DNA from: Sequoia sempervirens
Taxonomy: Eukaryota > Streptophyta > Pinopsida > Cupressales > Cupressaceae
Assembly: GCA_007258455.2 (NCBI GenBank)
Contig: VDFB02296855.1
Location: 1 to 64,000, forward strand
Length of the DNA: 64,000 nt
Direction: 5' to 3'
Every line of letters begins with the position of its first letter. The first letter of the stretch is position 1. Below are positions 1 to 10,307 of the stretch, piece after piece. The notes under the pieces were generated by a model that was given only the letters and a program-made list of their open reading frames with translations, did not search any database and was not told the origin of the DNA. Made by a program: the position numbers and the translations under genes.

Positions 1-1080
1 AAGAAGGGCACATTAGAAAAATAACTATTGGGAAATCATATTTAAATATTTCCTCGACCTTTGTGCAAGGTTGAAAATATGTTTGTACGGATTGTTTTGT
101 TGGAAATTGAAAGAAAACAAATTTTTGAGTGAAATTTTCTTTTTTTTGGTTTGAAAGAAGGTTCTAATGGATTAAATCTGGTTCTGTGTTGTGTGTAGGA
201 TGTATAATAAATCTAGTACAAGTTTTTTTTAGCCTTTATATAGTTCTTTCAATCGTTTTCTTGTCTCTTTGTAAATATTTTGGTTTCTTTGTGCTTGCTG
301 GCCTGGAACATGCAGTGTTGAGTAAATGGGGTGCTAGAGCACTTTTCCACCATACAAACCATACGGCCTTTTGGAAATAGTGCCTAGACACCATTCTTGT
401 ACATATGTTAGTTGGTAGTTTTTTTTTGAGTGCAGGAGTTGCTAGCAAAGTGATGCCCTAGGCGAGCCAGTGCAGGTCCGGCTAGGAAAAACTTGTTGTG
501 AAGGTCACAAATCTTGTAGGGGTGCTGAGCCATTGAGGATTTTCTTCTTGGAGGAGGTAGGGTGGTGTGTTACCTTGTTACTACATGAAGGAGGAGGCTC
601 CATCTATCCATTTGGTGTGTAAAAAAATTGGAAGTTTGCTAACTATCAAGGGAAGGCTTAAAACCCTAGTTTTTGCTCCATTTCATGTTTGAGCTTTGTA
701 CGGACAGTGGAAGGCTGAGACCTCAAGAATATTTGAGTGTTGTCCATGTGAACCAAGAACCTTGGAAAAAGAGTGGGAAGTCCTTTTGAGATTTGTGAGT
801 TCTAACCTATTTTGTAGGTGAAGGAGACCTAATAGGGGCTCAAGAGCTACTAGCCTTTCAAACCCTAGCTAAAGGATTGGTGAGAGCGATGGGAAGTTGA
901 AGTCTTGGAAGTTGTTCAAACACATTTGGAGGACAGTTTGAAGCCTTTAAGACTTATCACTACCCCTGCAAGAGTTGATGGAGTGTTGAGGAAGATTGGT
1001 CTTTAGTATAGTGTAAAGGCTAAGGAAGAGTTGTGGCAATGAACCAAGGTGGACTTGGTGGTTGGAGTTTGTGACAAAAG
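1..1080. other. No gene recognised; probable decayed retroelement leader
   Basis: I see no supported coding region here. The sequence is T-rich at first, then G-rich with several short plant-leader-like phrases such as AACCCTAG. Its position directly upstream of a gag remnant suggests an old 5' leader or LTR, but I could not find a matching second LTR in the window. Short open frames here lack recognisable motifs. Confidence 0.4.
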
Positions 1081-1182
1081 AGGGGTTGGTCAGACAAACT
1101 AGAGGCACCTAGTCATGAGTAGGGACCTATAGGTTAGATTGGTGAAGCAAAGCACCAAGGAGGTCTTACAAGGAAAGGCCTA
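1081..1182 (+). repeat. Inverted repeat, left arm
   Basis: This stretch is nearly the reverse complement of 2281-2390. Shared pieces include GGGACCTATAGGTT, GGTGAAGCAAAGCACCAAGG and CAAGGAAAGGCCTAGA. The two arms flank the gag remnant and sit about 1.1 kb apart. One arm has small indels relative to the other. Confidence 0.85.
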
Positions 1183-1530
1183 GAGCAGGAATCAGTGATT
1201 GATTCTCCAACCCCTCCCTACTCAGTTGGTATGAGCAAAGCAAAATGGCCCCAGGATTCATCTTGTATGAGGGGAGAAAGAGTCTAGTGGTTCCTAGCAT
1301 CATGGTGAAAAATGCAGGTTGGCCAGAGGGTTGAAGAGTAGAGGCCAATAGGAGTATTGAGAAGTTAAAGATAACTTGAGCAAGCACTGAATGTTATGGT
1401 TTGATGGAAGAATGTAAAGAAGAAAGAGGTTCTGAGGAGGGAGGGATAGAGATCCATGAACTGACCCTATATTGAAGGAGGATCCTTCTTGAGAAAGCAT
1501 TGAAGGCTTTGGTGGAGAAAATCACTTGAA

Positions 1531-2240
1531 GAAGGGAGTACCATTGTTTAGTGGAAAGATGGAGGCTGATTTAGTTATGGATTGGATAGAGGGAATGGAA
1601 AACCATTTTGAGTGTGATGGAGTCACTAAAGCACAAAAGGTAAAGGTGGCTAAATCAAGACTAAGAGGTTTTGCCTTAACTTGGTGGAAATTCATTTAGA
1701 TAGAGAGGGAGAAGGAAGGCAAGCAACCTATCTCTACTTGGAAGGGAATTGTTGCCAAGGTGAAAGAAGCATACCTACTTGAAGACTGTGAAATTCAGTT
1801 GCATAAGAGGAGACATATTTTGAGGAAAAGAGATCAAGAGATGAGTTCTTATATTGAGGAGTTTCAAAGACTTTGCATGAGGTCCAATGTCACAGAGGAT
1901 GAAAGTATCAAGGTGTCAAGGTATCTCAACAGTTTGAAGTGGAACATTCAAGAGGAGATGGTTCTCTTAAGCCCCAAAACAGTGCACCAATGTTATCAAT
2001 TGGCATTAAAGATTGAAGAGAGGAGTAAGAGGAAGCAAGATCAGACTTCTAAGGGCTGAGGAGGGAAAAGGGTAGAGATCAAAGAGATCAAAGAGGGACA
2101 TCATGAGTGGCTACCAAGGTGGAAATGACAAAGAAACCAAGGAGAGTCAAAACTCATAGAGCATGGAGGTGAAACATCTACAAGAGGTGGATATTATAGG
2201 GTAAGGGACCTCCAAGGAGGTTCAAGCAGAGGAGAATAGA
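1531..2240 (+). pseudogene. gag: Ty3/gypsy gag fragment (Retrotrans_gag-like)
   Basis: Frame reading shows the usual plant Ty3/gypsy Gag core: VPLFSGK at the start, then a W-x-x-x-M helix (DWIEGMENHF), the ALTWW segment, a TW motif, then YIEEFQRLC and the closing YQLALKIEERSKRK. In a live element Gag forms the virus-like particle that packages element RNA. At least one stop interrupts the frame just after ALTWWKFI. The clean open stretch is 1760-2059, followed by a basic, glycine/arginine-rich tail that decays by about 2240. No zinc knuckle, protease or pol follows, so this is an isolated fragment. Family assignment is good; the lineage is unclear. Confidence 0.75.
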
Positions 2241-2280
2241 GGAGCAAGCGGTGAGGGAGCCTTTCCTTGTATGTACCTCT

Positions 2281-2390
2281 CTAGGCCTTTCCTTGTAAGA
2301 CCTCCTTAGTGCTTTGCTTCACCAATACCAACCTATAGGTCCCTACTCAAGCTAGATTTGCCTAGTTTTCACGACCAACCCCTCTTCTAT
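2281..2390 (-). repeat. Inverted repeat, right arm
   Basis: This is the reverse-complement partner of 1081-1182. On the minus strand, the bases leading into it (about 2391-2440) read as a short charged peptide (KKVIKKDLDEMIEEGLVV), so it may be a piece of a coding element inserted in the opposite direction. Confidence 0.8.
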
Positions 2391-4053
2391 CATTTCATCA
2401 AGATCCTTTTTGATGACCTTCTTGCCCCTCCTAAAAGTTTTGGACCACATCCATTACCTCCACATAAAACTTGACATCCTTGGTCTTCATGGTTCCCGTG
2501 ATATGGTTATGTAAAATGAAAATGAAGAAAAGTAATCATCTCATATCCATTGTTTGGAAAGGTACATGCTTAATGTTTTATTACATGTCTCGGCTCTCTC
2601 TTCTACTCTCATGGTTGAATATCAAAATTAATATGGTGGGCCTCCAAAGTTCTAGTCATCTTTCTTCCTCTTCCACCAAATGTTGTCCTAGTCCACATGT
2701 CTGCCAGCCTAATTGGCCTTGTTTTTGAAAGCTGAAGTTTCTCCTGAGTCACCAGTGTAGCTCTCTACCTTTTCAAACTCTTTCATTGCTATAGATCGCC
2801 TTTTGGGATTTAGTCATTTTGTACCACATGGTTGATGTGCTTTGAATCCTTACATCTAAGGGGTTTAAAACATTAGGGGCCTTAGATGAGAAAAATAAGT
2901 AATGTTTTCTTTTCTTTTTATGTGAGGACGTAGTAGTGAGATAAAAGAGGACTGTATAGAAAAATGAAAAAAGAAGACATAAAAATTCATTGACCATACT
3001 ATATCACCTACATGCTAGCTAACAAGGACATGAATGTAGTAGATTTAGGTATGATAGGGGTATTGCAAGGTATATTATAGGAATATATAAGAATGAGGAA
3101 GAATTCAATGGATCAAATTAGTGTCAAATGTTTTCCTAAAATATCTCCCACACCCTATTAGGGAATTTCATCATTTCTAAGCATTTTCCACGTCCTATGG
3201 GAAAGTTTGAGGAGGCTCCAATAGTTGAGAGTTTAATGAGTACCTATAACTTCTTTCCATGCAATCATGATTAGTTAGAGAACATATAGGGAAACTTGAT
3301 GAGCTATGCAACAAATGAAGAGAATATAGGGTATTTTGACCTAGTCTTAAGCATCTTCAAGCATCTAGGAGATATTGAAGGAGTCTTGGCTGATAGATAG
3401 GGTCGAGGATAGAAGTTTTATTTTTGGTTACATTGACATCATGTAGGACATCCATAGTTTTATTCTTGGTTACGTTGACATCACAAAAAATTATATAGGA
3501 TGGAGTAGAATGTAGCTCTACAGCACAATGGGTTCCATGTTAAATTTTTATTATATATAGCTTGCTAGTGTAGAGATTCTAAGACAAACAATCATGGTAG
3601 GACCATTCTTAAAAGATTTCAAATAATAACCTAGGTGAACCCATATACTCTTATGACTATATAGCACACAAATCTAGATTAAACTAGAATTCATTAACTT
3701 TAGAGTTCTCTTTATTCTATAATATTACCCTCTGTGAAAGTTTGAAAATCTACTCATCTTTTCGAGGTGTGTTTCCTTGGGAAACCTCAACAGCACCACA
3801 TTCATCAAAATCCGCATATTAAAATGCCATTAAAATGAAACAATGCTAATGCTTATGTAATAAATTTATAATTGTTTACTAACTTTACATACCCATTGAT
3901 AGGTGTACTGTAAAGAAAATAAGTAGATTGGTGTACCCAGGGTCAACACTGTGACCCTACAATTTTATTCAAATAATAAAACTAAATTAGTTAATCTTGC
4001 ATTTCACAATTGAAATTTAATAAACTAAATTCAATGAACATGTTCAATTTTAC
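2391..4053. other. No gene recognised; mixed decayed sequence
   Basis: Apart from the short peptide noted beside the inverted repeat, I see no coding region with support. The composition drifts from mixed to AT-rich. A short tandem duplication lies at 3414-3483. Confidence 0.4.
3414..3483 (+). repeat. Short tandem duplication (42-bp period)
   Basis: Two 28-base copies, each a TTTTAT stretch followed by TTGGTTAC and TTGACATCA, start at 3414 and 3456 and differ at two bases. Confidence 0.75.
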
Positions 4054-5190
4054 CTGACTGTCAATACCATATGCATCATGCAGAATGTCAGCTGCCCTCT
4101 CCATCCCCATAGATGCATACAGATCAGGCTACGTAGAAGCATATGGATCCTACGTAGCACCCTCTTGAGGGCCGGTAGGGTCATACGAACAAGTGGCTCC
4201 GCAAGATCGACACACATGGCCTCGAAGGCCATCACCTGAAGACTCCCCTGGATTGCACTATACAATGGGGCTAGTGTGGTGGATGACACTCCGAGTCAAG
4301 GATGTGATCACCTGCAAAGTCTCTACATTAGCACTCTCCTTTGCAACTGCAGGCATCACAATCTGCTCACGACGGTCCTAGCGAGAGGTCGTCTCCCTTG
4401 TCGTGTAGGATCCGGCTGTGCACCGGGCCTATCCTGTGCTGACCCCCCACCTCTCCCCTGAAACTCCCTCATATCAAAATAATTCGGCATTTGGTTCAAT
4501 ACAAACTCAGTATAATTTCCTAAGAAAATATTGGGGGACTTCACAGTTATGGCACGGTGGGTAATCAAAGACCATATACCATCTGTCATAAAAACAGTTC
4601 CTAATCTCTTGGTGGTGGCACCAATGAATAGGAAACCTCTTTGCATTGAGGGTGATATTTTTATTTGTTCTAGGGTCAGTCAATAGAGAGCACAAATCGC
4701 CTTTAGTAATCTTTAAATATTTTACTTGTTTATATGATAATTTGTCTACATAATATGCCCTTGATGTTTGCCTCCTATTTTGCCATCCAGATATTTGTTG
4801 GGTAATTGCATCTACATTTTTTAACAAATCCTTCAATGAATCTACTAGATGTATTCTTTCTGTGGTTGAAGAATTTTGATCACTCAACCTACTAATAAGA
4901 TCCTCAACTTCTTTTCTATTGTTTTCAATTTCACTCCTCAAATTTTCTTGAGTGCCAAGAGGGTATTGAGAGAATGGTGGGGGAGGTTGATTTTGTTGTT
5001 GAGGATGATTTGGTTGAGGATTTTCATCCTCTTGTTGAGGATTTCCTACAAATTAAAAAAAAAAACATTCATTTCTAAACTAAAACAAACAAAATCAATT
5101 TAAAACTAACAAATTCAAAACAAATACCAAACAATACTTACCTCTTGCATCTCTTCATCGTCGTGGCGCCATATTTGTGAAGAAATCCAA
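4054..5190 (-). pseudogene. Unrecognised gene remnant with splice signals
   Basis: A minus-strand coding stretch runs from about 5045 to 4054. It begins with a Pro/Gln/Asn-rich segment (PNHPQQQNQPPPPFSQ), then a charged coiled-coil-like helix (NNRKEVEDLISRLS), then a compact domain containing TDPRTNKNI, HWCHHQEIRN and DYPPCHNC, and ends in a polar tail with YDPTGPQEG. An acceptor (TTTGTAG) precedes 5045 and a clean donor (GTAAGT) lies at 5141-5136, giving a 96-bp intron. Another donor-like GTAAAA follows 4054. My reading of the exon 1 to exon 2 join is out of phase, and there are internal stops and at least one frameshift near 4400, so it is probably dead. I do not recognise the family; clustered Cys/His residues hint at metal binding. 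It could be transposon-encoded or a cellular gene. Confidence 0.45.
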
Positions 5191-5224
5191 TTGCTCTTGA
5201 TGAATTTTGAAGAAATCACCTCTC

Positions 5225-5395
5225 CAAGAACGCGAACGCTTATAACAGGGTTTTTGGCCGCGCGCGGAGCTAAAACACAGAAAAAACGAAATGAGAAATG
5301 ATATTTGGGTTTGCTTTTTTTTTGCTTTTAAAAAGAAATAACGCGAACGCATTATAACGCGAACGCATTATAACGCAAACACGTTATGTCTTGTT
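5225..5395 (+). repeat. CpG-rich short tandem repeat (AACGCGAACGCATTAT)
   Basis: A 16-base unit occurs about three times at 5338-5385, the last copy diverged (AACGCAAACACGTTAT). A related copy, AACGCGAACGCTTATAAC, sits at about 5229-5246, upstream of the remnant's first exon on the minus strand. It stands out for CpG density in otherwise AT-rich DNA. Confidence 0.65.
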
Positions 5396-7329
5396 TTTTC
5401 CTTGTTTGGCCACAAAAGTGCGACCATCGTGGTGCACTTACCCAACCTCTAAAAATGAAATCTAATGAGATGTTGCTTTAAAATATGATTTTCAAACCTG
5501 GAACTACAAATCTGACTTCACAAATGAATTTTGCAAAAAGACAATGACTACCCTCAACCTATCGATATCTTCTTGAATTTTTTCTGATTTTTCCCAAGAA
5601 AATCATCCTTAGTTCTCCACAAACTATCTCAAGTAGAGAAAAACACTGTCGTAATAAATTAGGTGTGAACTCACTTTTCTTTATGTCGGCCACAATTTGT
5701 TTTTTTTTCTATTTTTCATGTTTGTCGAAACTTCGACGAAAATGATAGCCGACATTTCGACGAGCCCCAGGTTCATCAAAATGTTGATGAACGTCGGGGG
5801 ATAAACTTTCAAAAATTGAAAATTACACATAAAATTTTACAAGCACCTGACGAACATCGAATTTTACATATTTCATCAGACAGTTTCATCAGATTTTGCA
5901 TTCAAATGAGTTAGTGATTGACTGTTCAGTCAAACCATAAAAATATGTTAGAATAAACATAGGTTTGGCAGAACCACTTTGAAATACAACAAAAAATGCA
6001 CTTTAAAGGGGTTCGGTCAAATCTGGAAAATGGGTTCGGCTGAACCCCTTGACATGGATCCATTTCACCATTTGTTTTCCCATTTTTTGTTTCCAATTTG
6101 TTTAATAGTTGTATTTTATAATATATAATATTAATATAAATCTAAATTATATTATTTTATATTATAATATATAATATATTTATTATTACAATATATTATA
6201 ATAATAATATATAATTATTATTAATTATGTATTCTTATTATAATATATAACTATTATTATTATAATATTAAAAGTATACAATTAAAAAGTATATATATTA
6301 GAAATGGTTGAGAAGCATTTTGGGATGAATTTTAGATTGGGTAGTTTAGTTGAGGGCATGAACGATTCAAACAAAAGTTTTTCTTTGAGATCTCATCTAA
6401 CAATATTGGAATGTCACAATCTTGTTTTGTTGCCCCTCAGCCAAGGTCTAATATGAAGATGAGCATCTACAACTCCACACCCAATCTCTCCTTGATGTTG
6501 GTAGGTGTTCTCTTCAAATGAAAATCATAAAAACATGGGTATTGATGTAGAAAGACATATTAATTTGATTTTCTTAGGGGCATTTTGTTTTTTTATAGAT
6601 ATAAGTAAGTGTATATTTATGATGGGCATTGTTAGACAGACAAGTACCTTGGAAGGAAAATGAGACATGTTTGGCAGCAACGGTGGAGAGTCTTATCTTG
6701 GGATCTACAAAGAGATGAAGAGTATGAGAGCATGTCTGGCAGTGACAACATGGAAGGGAATGGATCTGGTGATGAGTAGGAAGCTAACCATCCCAAAAAG
6801 AAGCGTTACTACATGCATACTCCTTAGAAAATTCAAAAATACCATATGCACCAACTCTAGAGGACCTACTGTTATTGCAGAAGTTAGTGTTCAAACCAAC
6901 AACTGCATATTGAGAATATTCGGTTGAAAGATGAGGTCCATTTTCACAGCCTAACTAATTTAATAATGCATGTTCCATATTTTTGTATTCTAAAATGCAA
7001 ACAATGGTTAAAATGATTGAGTCACTCCTTTTTTGGGTGTACCTATTCTAATTCCAATGTATTTACAACCCTACAAACCTCCTAGATTTTATTCTCTCTA
7101 GAAATCTTTTTAGTGTAATGATTTTCCCACCATGATGAAATTGCTTCGTATCATATATTGTATATGATTTAGAGACCCAAAAGGCTATTTTGTTCTCATG
7201 CTTTAAACCACCTGAGTAGTGAAGTTGCAGATTTGTTAGCTTTGTGCTTATGGGTTTTCTTTAACTATTCATATGTTTTTTTTAATGCCTGCATGGATTT
7301 TTTCAGCTGGAGAGAATGGTATCTATGGA
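5396..7329. other. No gene recognised; AT-rich spacer with TA microsatellite
   Basis: I see no supported gene. About 6118-6300 is almost pure A/T, built of TATAATATA-like words. Around 5720-5900 there are several GACGAA/CATCAGA phrases with no clear period. An open frame at 6667-6927 has no recognisable motif and I do not claim it. Confidence 0.5.
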
Positions 7330-8055
7330 TGGAAATTTTTACAGAAGGCCTATATCATTGACTTGAGAGAGAGATATGGACCTAGAGTGGGAGAGAGAGG
7401 GAGCACGAGGGTAGGAGGGAGAGACTTGAGAGAGAGATATGGAGGGAGTGGGAGAGAGATAAAGGGTAGAGGGTTTAAGGGTTTAGGGTTTAAGGCTAGA
7501 GCAGAGCTTGAGATAGGAGTGAGTGAGAGAGAGAGAGAGGGGAGCTCAAGATAGGCATGAGTGAGTGAGAGAGAGAGGGTTTAAGGGCTTAAGACTAGAG
7601 GGGATCTAGAGATAGGAGTGAGTGAGAGAGAGATAGAGAGATGAGAGAGGAAAAGTGGGTAGGAGGGAGAGACTTGAGAGAATGAGCATGGGAACTTGGG
7701 AGAGAGATAGAGGGTAGAGGGTACAAGGGTTTATGGTTTAACTTGGTTAAGGATAGAGGGGAGAAAGGGAGAGGGGGTAGGAGGGAGAGACTTGAGAGAG
7801 AGAGGGGGGAGTGGGAGAGAGATAAAGGGTAGGGGGTACAAGGGTAGAGGGGAGAGAGGGAAAGGGGGTAGGTAGGAGAGACTTGAGAGAGAGGGGGGAG
7901 TGGGAGAGAGATAAAGGGTAGTGGGTAGAAGGGTTTAGGGTTTAAGGGTCAAGGGTTAAGGGTAGAGGGGAGCTCAAGATATAATTAGTGAGTGAGAGAG
8001 AGAGGGTTTAAGGGTTTAAGGCTTAAAGGTAGAGGGTAGAGGGGATCTAGAGATA

Positions 8056-8109
<54 letters not shown>

Positions 8110-8807
8110 ATGAAGAGTGGGTCTTGGAGGGAGTGGGAGAGAGATAAAGGGTAGAGGGTACAAGTCTTTAGGGTTTCACCTGGTTAAGGGAAGCGGGGAG
8201 AGAGGGAGAGGGGCTAGGAGGGAGAGACTTGAGAGAGAGAGAGAGGGAGTGAGTGAGTGAGTGAGTGAGTGAGGATTTAAGATTTTAAGGCTAGAGGGGA
8301 GCTTGATATAGGAGTGAATGAGTGAGAGAGATAGAGGGTAGAGGGTACAATGGTTTAGGGTTTAACTTGGTTAAGGATAGAGGGGAGAGAGGGAGAGGGG
8401 GTAGGAGGGAGATACTTTCAAGAGAGAGAGGAGGAGTGGGAGAGAGATAAAGGGTAGGGGACAAGGGTTTGGGGTTTAAGGGTTAAGGGTAGATGGGAGA
8501 GAGGGAGAGGGGGTAGGAGGGAGAGACTTGAGAGAGAGAGAGTTGGGAGTAGGAGAGAGATAAAGGGTAGAGTGTAGAAGGGTCTAGGGTTTAAGGGTCA
8601 AGGGTTAAGGGCAGAGGGGATCTCAAGATATAAGTAGTGACTGAGTGAGAGAGAGAGGGTTTAAGGGTTTAAGGCTTAAAGGTAGAGGGTAGAGGGGATC
8701 TAGAGATAGGAGTGAGTGAGAGAGAGATAGAGACGAAGAGTGGGTCTAGGAGGGAGATACTAGAGAGAGGGGGGGAGTCTAGGAGAGAGATAAATGGTAG
8801 AGGGTAC
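7330..8807 (+). repeat. Purine-rich telomere-like satellite, block 1
   Basis: The plus strand is overwhelmingly A and G. Recurring words are GAGAGAGATAAAGGGTAG, GGGTACAAGGGTTTAGGG, TTGGTTAAGG, GGAGCTC and GTGAGTGAGAGAG. Each subunit carries one to three TTTAGGG motifs, the plant telomere unit. Landmarks such as ATTAGTGAGTGAG recur about 570-650 bases apart, indicating a higher-order repeat. The block ends exactly at the GGTAC target duplication of the LTR element that follows and resumes on its other side. Confidence 0.85.
8058..8106 (+). repeat. (CA)n microsatellite
   Basis: About 24 uninterrupted CA dinucleotides lie inside the satellite block. Confidence 0.95.
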
Positions 8808-10210
8808 TGTTGATGCCAAAATTTGGTGAGGTAACAGTGTCTTATGGGAAACTTGATTTATGGGGGACCTTTTGTGCTAAATTGAGTGACCTTCAAGTTT
8901 TAGAGAAGTCAACTTCTTCTATAATGGGGGTTTGGAAAGGGAAAATGAAGCAGATATAATAAAATAAAGTCTAACCTAAGGTGATGCGCCAAGACTTAAT
9001 GATAGGCATGATAAATCACAAATCTAAGGGCCTAATGGTGTTTGTGGTGTTCCAAAAAATTAGAAACTGAAGATTACAGCATAAACAATCCATTCATTGA
9101 CATCAAATAATATTGCATAAATTCCTACTACCAGGAAGAGTCTTTAGACATGGTCTAGGTTAGAAAACTTGCATTCAACATATATAGGAATTCTCAAATG
9201 AAATGTCCAGACAATAAAAGCACAGCTTACAGTTTGATCAAATAGCATGAAAAAATAGAAAGGTCAAACAATTGGCACAATCTAAGAGTCTTTGAAATAA
9301 AATAAAACAACAATAAAGGCCTGGTGTCTTTTTCCAAAACCAGCACTTCCTCCAAATTTTGGACCCTCTTCTCACAATAGAGAAAAGTATATATAGAAGG
9401 AAAAGCCACACCGCTTTGAAGAGCAGTACTAGAAAATATTTTGCAGCCCTCGACAATGATGTAAAAATTAGAATATTCCCCAAGCCATTGCAATAGAAAC
9501 GATTTGAAACCAAGCATTAGGTCATTCCAGGCATAGGTGCATCCTCTACAAATGATTGTAGTGGTCCCAAAAGGGCTTAATCAAACAAGTGTCACCATCT
9601 TGTGCAAATTATTATGACACGTAGTGGCCAATAGCATCATTCGGTTCATTTGGTCTATCGCCCAAATATGAGATCCCCTGACTAGGCACGTGGCAACCTT
9701 TCACTACCCATATGAACCTTTCTCTCTCGCCGCTAAAGACTTGCGCTAAGACTACATGTGTTGAATCGATGGAGCACTTAACCAATAGTGGAGGGAACGA
9801 CCATGAGTCGGGCGCAAAAGAGACATGTGGCAGCATTTCACTACTCGCAGTTGTTACTTCATCTCTATGCTGAAATATTTGTGAATAGTAGACATGGAGA
9901 AAGAGTACACCACAGATACCAATTGTGGGGCTTGCCAAACCTTTTTGGGAATAAGGGATTCGTGGCACTTCAACGAAGCCCAATGAGGCAGCAAGAAAGA
10001 ATGATCAAAAGCATCCCGTAGCCATATGTGGAAGCATAGCAGGGTTTCCCATGATGCGAAAGGAATGCTAAAACTTGGGGCTATGAGGAGTAGAAATGTG
10101 GAGCAGGAGAGCAGAACTTAGATAAAAGGCTAAGTTGATCACTTGCGATGCATGGGTCAATGCATAGAGGAAAATACACCCGAAGGGAGCTAGTTAAAAA
10201 TTTATTAACG
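8808..10210 (-). repeat. Element C LTR (3' LTR by gene orientation)
   Basis: 1403 bases matching 23220-24628. On the plus strand it begins TGTTGATGCC and ends TTTATTAACG, where the other copy ends TTTATTAACA, so one terminal base has changed. A TATATATAG promoter-like word lies at about 9388-9396. Open frames inside it are incidental because they recur in the other LTR. Confidence 0.9.
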
Positions 10211-10240
10211 ACTTTTGGCGACTATCAGGGGCATTTCGCC
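10211..10240 (-). promoter_or_regulatory. Element C internal end next to the 3' LTR
   Basis: For minus-strand transcription the polypurine tract should lie here, but only a weak CCAAAAGT is seen. On the plus strand the same bases read TGGCGACT at 10216-10223, which resembles an arginine-tRNA primer site. The usual job of this segment is priming second-strand DNA. The match is poor. Confidence 0.35.
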
Positions 10241-10307
10241 TGAGGAACAGAGAACCCAAAATTTCTTTGGTTTACAAGCCAGAGTGCCATTTTATTAGAT
10301 AATGGAG

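Noticed and set aside
7273..7554. Arg/Gly/Glu-rich frame at the satellite start, and similar Ser/Leu/Pro frames on the minus strand at 24757-25500
   Set aside because: They are simple readings of GAGAGA/GGGAGA repeats; no motif, and composition explains the openness.
7330..8807. True telomere
   Set aside because: TTTAGGG motifs are scattered one to three at a time within a longer satellite and are flanked by other DNA on both sides.
9227..9983. Minus-strand frames of about 90-120 residues in element C LTRs
   Set aside because: Similar frames recur in the other LTR at 23640-24337 with many changes; they lie in non-coding LTR sequence and have no motifs.
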